The notes under the pieces are model-generated. The model worked only from the letters and a program-made list of their open reading frames with translations. It had not been told where the DNA came from and searched no databases. Of a stretch of DNA of 7,794 nucleotides, positions 1 to 6,939 are shown in pieces; position 1 is the first letter of the stretch, and every line of letters begins with the position of its first letter. Made by a program: the position numbers and the translations under genes. Source of the stretch: Fidelibacterota bacterium UBA1611 (GTDB lineage Bacteria > Fidelibacterota > Marinisomatia > Marinisomatales > UBA1611); NCBI GenBank assembly GCA_002321855.1, contig DCMX01000006.1, forward strand, positions 18,017 through 25,810. The letters run 5' to 3'.

Positions 1-1
1 T

Positions 2-163
2 TTTGAAGCACCATTATATAAGCTTCGGTTTGGTAATTTTCCTACAAGAAAAGCGGCTGAAAAGCATCAAAAAATAATAATTAAAAGGGGGATAACTGAA
101 GCTTGGATTGTACGTGCAAGGATTGATATTGACGCTTTACTTGATTCAAATACGGGCCTGTAA
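2..163 (+). CDS. SPOR-domain protein, C-terminal end (5' partial)
   Basis: An open frame enters from the left edge and ends at a TAA at 161-163, giving the last 53 residues of a protein. The stretch PLYKLRFGNFPTRKAAEK, followed by a second helix and a strand ending in EAWIVRARI, has the pattern of a SPOR domain. In that family a strand of the form Y-x-V-x-x-G-x-F is followed by a helix rich in A and E, then a closing strand with W-(I/V)-V. SPOR domains are known to bind denuded peptidoglycan glycan strands and often recruit proteins to the division septum. The protein's N-terminal part lies outside the window, so its full architecture, export signal and specific role cannot be given. About ten residues follow the domain core, so the domain is C-terminal, as is usual. 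The next gene starts 93 nt downstream and may be transcribed separately. Confidence 0.7.
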   Translation, partial: FEAPLYKLRFGNFPTRKAAEKHQKIIIKRGITEAWIVRARIDIDALLDSNTGL

Positions 164-219
164 GACCCCTAATTTTTTAATTCTTGGTTGTAATTTATAA
201 CTGGTTGAAGCTGTCTATA

Positions 220-225
220 TATACT
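220..225 (+). promoter_or_regulatory. possible -10 box upstream of yebC
   Basis: TATACT lies 31 nt before the yebC ATG, inside the AT-rich 93-nt gap between the SPOR gene and yebC. It matches the sigma-70 -10 consensus at five of six bases. No -35 hexamer sits at a suitable distance: TTGAAG at 205-210 is only 9 nt away. In DNA this AT-rich a match of this kind occurs easily by chance, so this is only a candidate for the start of the yebC-gcvT transcript. Confidence 0.2.
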
Positions 226-256
226 CAGTAGTTTCTGTTCTTAATTATAAAAATAT

Positions 257-982
257 ATGGCTGGACACAGTAAATGGGCAAATATCCGCCATCGAAAGAA
301 CGCCCAGGACACTAAACGCGGTAAGATTTTCACAAAAATCATTAAGGAGATTACGGTTGCTTCTAGGATTGGTGGTGAAGATGTTGATGCTAATCCGCGT
401 CTTCGTAAAGCCGTTTCTAATGCCCAGTCAAATAATATGCCCCTGGAAAATATTAAAAGGGCGATTCAAAAAGGGATCGGCGAGTTGGATGGAGTAAACT
501 ACGAGGAAATCACTTATGAGGGGTATGGGCCTGGTGGTGTAGCTATTCTAATAGATGTTATAACGGACAATAGGAATCGAACAGTGGCTGATGTTCGAAG
601 TATCCTAACTAAATACAACGGAAGTATGGGTGAGAATGGAAGTGTGTCCTGGATGTTTAAAAGAAGGGGTTTAATTATATTAGATCGAACAGATAGTGAC
701 GAAAAAACCTTTTTTAACATTGTGATGGATTCTGGTGCCGATGATTTCGAGGTGAATGAAAAAAATTACTTTGTATTTACTGATCCGGGGATAGTTATGG
801 ATGTAAGAGAATTTTTAGTATCAGAAGGATGCGTAGTCAATTCGGCTGCTATAGAGATGATTCCGAATTCGTATCAGAAAGTATCGATGGAAGATGGTTA
901 TGAGTTTCAAAAATTGATGTATTTGTTAGATGATAATGCTGATGTGAACCGTATTTACTCAAATTTTGATTTGGAAGGATAA
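257..982 (+). CDS. yebC: YebC/PmpR family protein (TACO1-like)
   Basis: This 241-residue protein has the full length usual for the YebC/PmpR/TACO1 family. The N-terminus MAGHSKWANIRHRK is the family signature and fixes the ATG start. A basic helical domain follows to about residue 80. The central GYGPGGVAILIDVITDN block is at about 89-104, GSVSWMF is at about 128-134, and the family's terminal NFD motif (YSNFDLEG) closes the protein. Family members have been described both as DNA-binding transcriptional regulators and as ribosome-associated factors that help translation of difficult sequences such as proline runs; the sequence does not say which applies here. It is cytoplasmic, with no signal peptide or membrane segment. 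ruvC begins 24 nt downstream, and yebC followed by ruvC is a common bacterial gene order. No Shine-Dalgarno sequence precedes the ATG; the leader is A/T-rich. Family assignment is secure, the molecular role is not. Confidence 0.96.
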   Translation: MAGHSKWANIRHRKNAQDTKRGKIFTKIIKEITVASRIGGEDVDANPRLRKAVSNAQSNNMPLENIKRAIQKGIGELDGVNYEEITYEGYGPGGVAILIDVITDNRNRTVADVRSILTKYNGSMGENGSVSWMFKRRGLIILDRTDSDEKTFFNIVMDSGADDFEVNEKNYFVFTDPGIVMDVREFLVSEGCVVNSAAIEMIPNSYQKVSMEDGYEFQKLMYLLDDNADVNRIYSNFDLEG

Positions 983-1006
983 TCTTCTATTTAAAAATTA
1001 AATATC

Positions 1007-1483
1007 ATGCGTGTAATAGGGATAGACCCAGGAATAGGTATAACAGGTTTTAGTATCATAGACCATTCCAGATTAGAAACTGCTTTGATTGCTTATGGTG
1101 CTATTCGACCACCAAAGAAACAAGGACTAGAGAAACGTCTTTTTTATCTGTTTAATGAAATGAATAAACTTAATGATAAATTTGAACCAGATGTATTAGC
1201 CATAGAAGATTCGTTTTATAGCAAAAATGTAAAATCTGCAATGATATTAGGACAGGCTCGAGGAACAATACTTCTTTCGGCCGCGCGAGCAAGTATTAAA
1301 GTTGCTGAATTTGCTCCGCGTAAGGTTAAACTATCTGTTTGCGGCAAAGGATCAGCATCGAAAGAGCAGGTGCAGTTCATGGTAAGTCAAATCTTAAAAT
1401 TGAAGGATCCACCAAAACCCATGGATATTTCTGATGCCATGGCCGTTGGACTTTGTTTAATTAACCAAAATCGATTTCTATGA
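1007..1483 (+). CDS. ruvC: Holliday junction resolvase RuvC
   Basis: RuvC is the dimeric endonuclease that cuts four-way DNA junctions after RuvAB branch migration, using Mg2+ and an RNase H-like fold. The 158-residue product starts with MRVIGIDPGIGITG, which carries catalytic Asp7. The other acidic residues are present as Glu67 (AIEDSFY), Asp140 and Asp143 (MDISDAMA), equivalent to E. coli Asp7, Glu66, Asp138 and Asp141 with an offset of one to two. Phe70 matches the E. coli Phe69 that contacts the junction. Lys108 and Lys119 match E. coli Lys107 and Lys118, which are needed for activity. All known active-site positions are therefore intact. The protein is a little shorter than E. coli RuvC (173 aa), the difference lying mainly at the C-terminus. 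Its TGA overlaps the ruvA ATG in an ATGA junction, suggesting coupled translation. No Shine-Dalgarno sequence lies close to the start; a GGAAGG is present but about 30 nt upstream, at the end of yebC. Confidence 0.96.
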   Translation: MRVIGIDPGIGITGFSIIDHSRLETALIAYGAIRPPKKQGLEKRLFYLFNEMNKLNDKFEPDVLAIEDSFYSKNVKSAMILGQARGTILLSAARASIKVAEFAPRKVKLSVCGKGSASKEQVQFMVSQILKLKDPPKPMDISDAMAVGLCLINQNRFL

Positions 1484-2082
1484 TTGATCAAATCCATGGC
1501 ATAATCTTGAAAAAAACCCCAAACTATGCAGTTTTGGAAACAGGTGGTGTTGGTTTAAAAGTATTATCAACTATAAACACCCTTGAAGCTATGCCTGCAA
1601 AAGGGAAGAAAACTTTGTTGTTAACATATCTACATGTTCGCGATGATGTACTTGACCTATACGGTTTCCAAACATCAAGGGAACGAGAAACATTTCTTCA
1701 ACTTATTGGCATCAGTGGTATTGGACCTAAACTCGCTCTTACCATTTTAAGCGGTATCAGTCCAGATAAGCTCAGGAATAGGGTAATAGCGGGAGATGTG
1801 GCTGCAATGACAGCGGTACCAGGTGTTGGTGCCAAAACCGCAAAACGTATTATTGTAGAGCTGAAAGAAAAATTTACCAAGGCGGATAATGATTCGCTAG
1901 GATTTGAAGAACTTGATCAAACCATGTCTGGCCTTTATTGGGATGCTTTGAATGCACTTACGGCACTTGGATATAAACAAAAACACTCTAACCAAGCTTT
2001 AGATAAAATTAAACAATCTGGTGAGCTCAAGGGTGAACTGGAATCGGTTATCAAAAAGGCGCTCCAACATTTAATGTATTAG
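1480..2082 (+). CDS. ruvA: Holliday junction branch migration protein RuvA
   Basis: RuvA binds the open four-way junction as a tetramer and loads the RuvB motor. The 200-residue protein shows all three RuvA domains. An OB-fold (about 1-62) starts MIDQIHGII and ends in HVRDDVLDLYGF, where Asp55-Asp56 occupy the place of the E. coli Glu55-Asp56 acidic pin that separates strands. Two helix-hairpin-helix motifs follow, LIGISGIGPKLALTIL (about 75-90) and AVPGVGAKTAKRI (about 112-124). A flexible acidic linker (about 134-150) leads to a small C-terminal helical domain (about 151-199) of the type that contacts RuvB. Length is typical (about 190-205 aa). The start overlaps the ruvC stop by four bases and a PLP aminotransferase starts one base after the stop. 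No ruvB follows, so the motor must be encoded elsewhere if the system is complete. Confidence 0.96.
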   Translation: MIDQIHGIILKKTPNYAVLETGGVGLKVLSTINTLEAMPAKGKKTLLLTYLHVRDDVLDLYGFQTSRERETFLQLIGISGIGPKLALTILSGISPDKLRNRVIAGDVAAMTAVPGVGAKTAKRIIVELKEKFTKADNDSLGFEELDQTMSGLYWDALNALTALGYKQKHSNQALDKIKQSGELKGELESVIKKALQHLMY

Positions 2083-2083
2083 T

Positions 2084-3280
2084 ATGCGATATGCATCTCG
2101 GCTCCATCGCTTAGGAACTGAAACAGCCTTTGCTGTATCCTTAGAGGCTAAAACCTGGGCAAATAAAGGTCATAAAGTATATCCATTTCATTTGGGTGAT
2201 TTAAACCTCTCTACCCCGTTAAATATTCAAGAAGCAGCTTTGAAGCATATGCGTGATGGTAAGACAGGATATTGTCCTTCTGAAGGGATTCCGGAATTAC
2301 GTGATGTACTCTCCCAGGATGTAGGTTTTCGCCGAGGTGTCGATTATACAGCTGAAAATGTAGTAATTCAACCTGGTGGAAAACCAACTATTTGGAAATT
2401 CATTTCTGCAGTCATGGACCGTGGAGATGAAGTGCTGTACCCCAATCCTGGTTATCCTATTTATGAGTCACAAATAGAATATCAAGGGGGTGTTGCAAAA
2501 CCTTATAGCTATTTTGAGACAGATAAAGGGTTTATAATTGATATAGATCAGTTGAAAGCCAGTATTTCTGAAAAAACTAAAGCATTGATATATAACAATT
2601 ATCAGAACCCTACAAGTGCAGCTTCTAGTAAAGATGAGATGGAAGCAATCGCGGAAATTGCTATTAAGCATGACCTCTGGGTATTAGCGGACGATGCTTA
2701 TTTTGAGATTCGTTATGATGATGAGCCACCAATTTCAATTGTATCCATTCCTGGGATGCAGGAGCGCACAGCAATCCTATACACATTTTCTAAAAAATAT
2801 GCTATGACCGGTTGGCGTTTAGGGGGTACAATTGGACCGAGAAAATTAATTCACCATATTTCTCAGATTAATTTAAATGATGAGTCCTGCACAAATCACT
2901 TTTTGCAATGGGCAATGATTGATGCTCTAACTGGTGATGAAAACGGATCCAGTTGTATTTTATCGCAATTAAAAGATCGTCGTGACGCGGCTATGAAATC
3001 TCTGAACTCTATTGAAGGAATTCAGGTAGCTGTGCCTGAAAGCACATTTTATATCTTTCCAAATGTAACAAAACTGTTAAATAGAAAAGGTATTCTTGAT
3101 ATAGAACAGTTTAGAAAAAAGGCACTTGTTGAAACTGGAGTCTCTTTCTGTACCAGAAAACACTTCGGTAGGTCTTTTCCAGGTGATGAAAACCATTTTA
3201 TACGTTTAGCATATTCCGCCATAGAAATAGATGATATCCATGAAGGGCTGGAAAAATTCAAAGCCTGGATTGTATCTTGA
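2084..3280 (+). CDS. PLP-dependent aminotransferase, class I/II (fold type I)
   Basis: This 398-residue cytoplasmic protein has the length and motif order of the aspartate aminotransferase superfamily. Visible elements are Tyr63 in GYCPSEGIPELR, the PLP-phosphate loop around GGKPTIW (98-104), the NPT motif (Asn175), LADDAY with Asp203 and Tyr206 facing the cofactor, the Schiff-base lysine Lys237 in SKKYAMTGWRLG, and Arg374 in FIRLAYS, which in this family binds the substrate carboxylate. It should transfer an amino group between an amino acid and a 2-oxo acid. The sequence does not reveal the substrates; aspartate, aromatic, alanine and LL-diaminopimelate aminotransferases all share these motifs. 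The usual NPTG reads NPTS here, and the usual Asp-Glu pair is Asp-Asp. It begins one base after the ruvA stop, and its TGA overlaps the TTG start of gcvT, so it is probably co-transcribed with both. Confidence 0.93.
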   Translation: MRYASRLHRLGTETAFAVSLEAKTWANKGHKVYPFHLGDLNLSTPLNIQEAALKHMRDGKTGYCPSEGIPELRDVLSQDVGFRRGVDYTAENVVIQPGGKPTIWKFISAVMDRGDEVLYPNPGYPIYESQIEYQGGVAKPYSYFETDKGFIIDIDQLKASISEKTKALIYNNYQNPTSAASSKDEMEAIAEIAIKHDLWVLADDAYFEIRYDDEPPISIVSIPGMQERTAILYTFSKKYAMTGWRLGGTIGPRKLIHHISQINLNDESCTNHFLQWAMIDALTGDENGSSCILSQLKDRRDAAMKSLNSIEGIQVAVPESTFYIFPNVTKLLNRKGILDIEQFRKKALVETGVSFCTRKHFGRSFPGDENHFIRLAYSAIEIDDIHEGLEKFKAWIVS

Positions 3281-4377
3281 ATGACTCGAAGAAAACCTCA
3301 CTTTACGCGCGACATGTATCTTTAGATGGCAACATGGTTTCCTTTGGTGGCTATTTGATGCCAATCTATTATACCAGTATTATCCAGGAACATAATTCCG
3401 TGCGCAATAATGCAGGTTTGTTTGATGTGAGTCATATGGGTGAATTCCACTTGTCTGGACCAGATTCTGAATCTTTTTTACAGAAAATGACGGTAAATGA
3501 CGTAGGACAATTATATGAAGGACGGGCACAATATTCTGCCATGTGCTACGATAGCGGGGGAATCGTTGATGACTTGTTGATCTATAAAAAGGAAAATGGT
3601 TATATGTTGGTGGTCAATGCTACTAACCGTAAAAAGGACTACCAATGGCTGTATTCAAATTTGGGAAAAAATGTACATCTGGAAGACCATAGTGATGAAA
3701 TGTCCTTGGTTGCAATACAGGGTCCAAAATCTCGCAATATATTACAGCGAATTGCCAGTTCTGATTTATCTGATTTAGCTTTCTATCATTTTATCGAATA
3801 TGATAGAATTGCTGGTACAACTGCTATGATTGCGAGAACAGGCTACACAGGTGAACTGGGCTATGAGATCTATGCGAAAACCAACTCTATCGTACTTATT
3901 TGGGATGCATTGATGGATTTAGGCGAAAAAGATGGCCTTGTACCAGCTGGATTGGGTTGTCGCGATACTCTTCGGATGGAAATGAAGTATGTCTTGTATG
4001 GAAATGATATCGATGAAAATACAAGTCCTGTTGAAGCTGGCTTAAGCTGGATTATTAAGGAAGACAAAGGTGATTTTATTGGTCGCGAAGCAATTATTGA
4101 AAAAATGGGAAATCCAGATCGAAAACTAGTTTGTTTCAGAATGAAGGAATTAGCCATACCACGTCGGGGCTTTGTGATTCTGAAAAATGACAATGAAATC
4201 GGAATTGTAACTAGTGGAACCATGAGCCCATCCCTGGAAAAAGGTATAGGGATGGGATATGTTACCCTGCCGCATCACACACCAGGCACAGAAATTATGG
4301 TCAATATAAGGGGACAAAATAAATCTGCGATAATTGCTGAGCCACCACTATATAAAAATGGCACCGCAACCAATTAA
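3277..4377 (+). CDS. gcvT: Glycine cleavage system T protein (aminomethyltransferase)
   Basis: GcvT takes the aminomethyl group carried on the lipoyl arm of GcvH, releases ammonia and passes the one-carbon unit to tetrahydrofolate as 5,10-methylene-THF. The 366-residue product is full length. It has the N-terminal KKTSLYARH and FGGYLMP blocks, FDVSHMGEF (49-57), GGIVDDLLIY with the Asp98-Asp99 pair that holds the family's catalytic aspartate, ARTGYTGELGYEIY (186-199), GLGCRDTLRMEM (225-236) and the IPRRG of the C-terminal domain (294-298). The aspartate favours a true GcvT over the folate-binding paralogue YgfZ. The chosen start is TTG at 3277, overlapping the aminotransferase stop as TTGA. 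The nearest in-frame ATG (3334) would remove conserved N-terminal sequence, and the ATG at 3281 is out of frame. GcvH and GcvP are not in the window. A 164-nt gap follows. Confidence 0.95.
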   Translation: MNDSKKTSLYARHVSLDGNMVSFGGYLMPIYYTSIIQEHNSVRNNAGLFDVSHMGEFHLSGPDSESFLQKMTVNDVGQLYEGRAQYSAMCYDSGGIVDDLLIYKKENGYMLVVNATNRKKDYQWLYSNLGKNVHLEDHSDEMSLVAIQGPKSRNILQRIASSDLSDLAFYHFIEYDRIAGTTAMIARTGYTGELGYEIYAKTNSIVLIWDALMDLGEKDGLVPAGLGCRDTLRMEMKYVLYGNDIDENTSPVEAGLSWIIKEDKGDFIGREAIIEKMGNPDRKLVCFRMKELAIPRRGFVILKNDNEIGIVTSGTMSPSLEKGIGMGYVTLPHHTPGTEIMVNIRGQNKSAIIAEPPLYKNGTATN

Positions 4378-4422
4378 CGCATAAGCTTAAGTATTATTAA
4401 TGATGCGATGGAGTTCGTGATT

Positions 4423-4480
4423 CTAATTTCACTCATTTATTAAAGCAGGATTGAGGATGAATAATGAACATTAGTTTTTT
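4423..4480 (+). terminator. Weak intrinsic-terminator-like hairpin after gcvT
   Basis: CTAAT at 4423-4427 pairs with ATTAG at 4470-4474. Inside it TCATTTATT (4433-4441) pairs with AATAATGA (4460-4467) with one bulged base, leaving a loop of about 18 nt. Six T residues (4475-4480) follow directly. The layout, a stem followed by a T-run 46 nt after the gcvT stop, is what an intrinsic terminator would show. The stem is almost all A-T pairs with an internal loop, so its stability is doubtful. Confidence 0.3.
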
Positions 4481-4500
4481 ATTTATTATCAAAATATCCG

Positions 4501-4506
4501 TATAAT
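4501..4506 (+). promoter_or_regulatory. Candidate -10 box for ftsK
   Basis: TATAAT, an exact match to the sigma-70 -10 consensus, lies 35 nt before the ftsK ATG. A start point about seven bases downstream would fall inside the right arm of the inverted repeat and give a leader of roughly 30 nt. The -35 region (TTTATT at 4478-4483, 17-nt spacing) is a poor match. The surroundings are AT-rich, so chance is possible, but the position in the only sizeable gap between the two clusters supports it. Confidence 0.4.
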
Positions 4507-4541
4507 TCCATCGCATTAATCCACATACATAAGCACCTTCA

Positions 4542-6929
4542 ATGAAGGAAGAACGCCGTTTAGAGATACTCGGGATTTTTATTATTGCCCTGTCCTTTTT
4601 TATATTGGTCAGTTTAGGCGGTTTTAATCCCCAAGAAGAACCCACCATTTCGCCCAGCGTCAAGGTGGAAAATCCAATGGGCAGGTTGGGTGTCACAGTT
4701 GCTCATTTTGGTATAAAACTTGGTTTTGGCTATCCGATTTTTATTTTGCCACTTTTGGGGATTGTTTGGGGTTGGTTCCTTTTCAGTAAAAGAAAATTGG
4801 AGATATTATTCCGTCCATCGGTCTATCTCTGCGGGGCGCTTTGTCTTCTCTCTATCTCAATAGGTCTAATATTGATTCTGATTTCTCAATCAGATGAATT
4901 GAATTATTTACCATCAGGACTAATAGGCGGTCTTGTTACACAGTTTTTCATTGACTTTTTGGGTCCAGCGGGAGTTATTCTGTTAGTCATTGCCAGTTGG
5001 CTAATGCTATTTCGCGGATATTTTACTTGGAACCTTTATACACCAATTTCAATGATAAATGGAAAGTGGAAAACATGGAGAACGGAACGTAGTTTGGTTA
5101 CAAAATATAAGGAAAAGGAAAATGTAAAACGTCGGCATACACAGGAGCTTATTTCAAGGATTGATGCGAAAAAAAAGATGGATGAAAATGATGTTGAACC
5201 AAAATCAAAAGAACATCTGGAGACGAACAGCGGAGAAAAGGAAGGTGACCATAAATTAGATTTTGCAAGTGAGAATGAAGACAGTTCCGTTATGGTGGGG
5301 GCCGAGAGTTTAACTGAAAAAAATATCGAGGAAAATAAGTTTGTTGCTGATAGTGATGGTGAAACGAAAGTTCTCGAGACCAACCAAGATGAAATAGATG
5401 ATAATGATATTCATGTGGGTGAAATGGCCTCCACTGAAGAAGTATTAATTGATGATCTGGAGGAAAGGCGTCAAACGGAAAGAAAATACCAGTTACCGAT
5501 TACGGACCTGCTTGAAACACCTGTCAATATTTCTGATACTATGAGTCGGGATGAGCTGATTGATAGAGCCAATTTTTTGACTCAATCATTATCCACGTTT
5601 GGCGTGGAAGGACGAGTAGTCAATGTCCATCCTGGACCTGTTATTACATTGTTTGAGGTGGAACCAGCAGAAGGGGTAAGGGTCAATAAATTCGTGCAAT
5701 TGTCTGATGATCTTGCTCGTGTTATGGAAGCGAGCAGGGTAAGAGTAATAGCCCCCATTCCAGGAAAATCATCGGTGGGAATTGAAATTCCGAATCGTAA
5801 TCCTGAAACTGTTTATTTCAAGTCTGTTGTCAATAGTCAAGAATTTGTTGATGCTCATTCATTTTTGTCATTGGCTGTAGGTAAGACCACATCTGGAGAA
5901 ATAGCTACTCTTGATTTGGCAAAAATGCCTCATTTGCTTATTGCTGGAACCACGGGATCAGGTAAATCAGTATGTATCAACTCGATTATCTGTAGTATCC
6001 TTTATCGAGCAACACCGGCCGAAGTGAAATTTGTCATGATTGATCCCAAAAAGGTCGAAATGACACTCTATAAAAAATTAGATGGTTATCACTTATTGAA
6101 AATGGATGATATATCCGAACCGATCGTAACAACTACAGAGAATGCAATTCTATCATTAAGGGCCTTAGAGAATGAAATGGATAGACGTTACAATGTTTTG
6201 GCTGAAGCAGTGGTTAGAAATATTGATGAGTACAATGAAAAAATGAGAATTCAGGATGAGGTCATTATGCCTTTTATTGTTTTAGTTGTTGATGAATTGG
6301 CCGATCTAATGATGATGAGTGCCAAAGATGTAGAAACTCCAATTGCTCGATTGGCCCAACTTTCTCGAGCCGTTGGGATTCATCTTGTCATTGCTACTCA
6401 ACGTCCATCGGTGGATGTGATCACGGGTGTGATTAAAGCGAATTTCCCATCAAGGATTGCTTTTCAGGTTGCAACGAAAATTGATTCTCGAACAATTATT
6501 GATCAATCTGGTGCAGAAAAACTGATCGGACGTGGAGACATGCTCCATTTAGGTACAGGGACATCCGAAGCGGTCCGCATGCATAATGCTTTCCTTTCTC
6601 TTGAAGAAATAGAAGCGGTAATGGAACATATCTGTGATCAGCCTAAAGCAAACGAAATTATACTGCCTACTGTGCGGGAAGCCACATTGTCCAATTATAG
6701 CGGAGATGATGGCAAGACTGATGAACTTTTCCAAGAAGCCGTCTCATTGGTGATAACACATCAGCAGGGATCTATATCTTTACTGCAGAGGCGTTTGAAA
6801 GTTGGCTATTCAAGAGCAGCACGACTTATTGATGAAATGGAACAAGCTGGTGTTGTTGGCCCTTTTACAGGTAGTAAGGCTAGGGAAGTCCTGGTTGATG
6901 AATCATATCTGGAAATTATCCGCGGTTAA
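4542..6929 (+). CDS. ftsK: DNA translocase FtsK (FtsK/SpoIIIE family)
   Basis: FtsK is anchored at the division septum and pumps DNA so that chromosome termini are separated and dimers resolved. The 795-residue protein has the family architecture. Four hydrophobic segments (about 9-25, 64-81, 93-115 and 138-157) form the membrane domain. A charged, low-complexity linker very rich in Asp, Glu and Lys (about 185-312) follows. The motor domain comes next: an alpha part beginning near 325, Walker A GTTGSGKSV at 469-477, and Walker B LVVDELADLM at 581-590. The C-terminal winged-helix gamma domain (about 725-785) contains SLLQRRLKVGYSRAARLID, the DNA-reading segment that in known members recognises polar guide sequences. 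The length is close to the 750-850 aa of many non-enteric FtsK proteins and much shorter than E. coli FtsK. The ATG leads directly into MKEERRLEILG and the first membrane helix, supporting this start; no Shine-Dalgarno sequence precedes it. A lolA-like gene follows 10 nt after the stop. Confidence 0.97.
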   Translation: MKEERRLEILGIFIIALSFFILVSLGGFNPQEEPTISPSVKVENPMGRLGVTVAHFGIKLGFGYPIFILPLLGIVWGWFLFSKRKLEILFRPSVYLCGALCLLSISIGLILILISQSDELNYLPSGLIGGLVTQFFIDFLGPAGVILLVIASWLMLFRGYFTWNLYTPISMINGKWKTWRTERSLVTKYKEKENVKRRHTQELISRIDAKKKMDENDVEPKSKEHLETNSGEKEGDHKLDFASENEDSSVMVGAESLTEKNIEENKFVADSDGETKVLETNQDEIDDNDIHVGEMASTEEVLIDDLEERRQTERKYQLPITDLLETPVNISDTMSRDELIDRANFLTQSLSTFGVEGRVVNVHPGPVITLFEVEPAEGVRVNKFVQLSDDLARVMEASRVRVIAPIPGKSSVGIEIPNRNPETVYFKSVVNSQEFVDAHSFLSLAVGKTTSGEIATLDLAKMPHLLIAGTTGSGKSVCINSIICSILYRATPAEVKFVMIDPKKVEMTLYKKLDGYHLLKMDDISEPIVTTTENAILSLRALENEMDRRYNVLAEAVVRNIDEYNEKMRIQDEVIMPFIVLVVDELADLMMMSAKDVETPIARLAQLSRAVGIHLVIATQRPSVDVITGVIKANFPSRIAFQVATKIDSRTIIDQSGAEKLIGRGDMLHLGTGTSEAVRMHNAFLSLEEIEAVMEHICDQPKANEIILPTVREATLSNYSGDDGKTDELFQEAVSLVITHQQGSISLLQRRLKVGYSRAARLIDEMEQAGVVGPFTGSKAREVLVDESYLEIIRG

Positions 6930-6939
6930 ATTTTTCTAA

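Larger units (their letters stand above)
4403..4516 (+). repeat. Inverted repeat flanking the gcvT-ftsK gap
   Basis: ATGCGATGGA at 4403-4412 is exactly complementary to TCCATCGCAT at 4507-4516. The match continues outward as ATTAATG / TTAAT if a 3-nt bulge is allowed on the left side. The arms are separated by 94 nt. The right arm lies just after the TATAAT box, where a transcript for ftsK would begin. The repeat could be a two-site operator, the base of a long RNA stem, or a chance match; only this single copy pair is visible in the window. Confidence 0.4.

Noticed and set aside
154..178. Possible terminator after the SPOR-domain gene (GGG...CCC then six T)
   Set aside because: Only three base pairs can form before the T-run; this is too weak to call, though the T-run itself (173-178) is real.
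3870..4223. Minus-strand open frame of 117 codons inside gcvT
   Set aside because: It lies wholly within a clearly conserved coding gene, has no recognisable domain and no plausible promoter of its own.
4382..4389. TAAGCTTA palindrome just after gcvT
   Set aside because: Eight-base palindromes are common; there is no partner site, stem-loop or T-run next to it.
4409..4444. Tiny open frame in the gcvT-ftsK gap, ATG to TAA, 11 codons, hydrophobic
   Set aside because: Too short to support, no ribosome-binding signal, and such frames are expected by chance in AT-rich DNA.
4433..4696. Minus-strand open frame of 87 codons across the gap before ftsK
   Set aside because: It overlaps the conserved start of ftsK, its product resembles no family I know, and much of it is the antisense of the ftsK N-terminus.
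5036..5383. Minus-strand open frame of 115 codons, rich in Ser and Phe
   Set aside because: It is the antisense of the ftsK linker; the Ser/Phe richness simply mirrors GAA/GAT and AAA codons on the + strand. No family resemblance.
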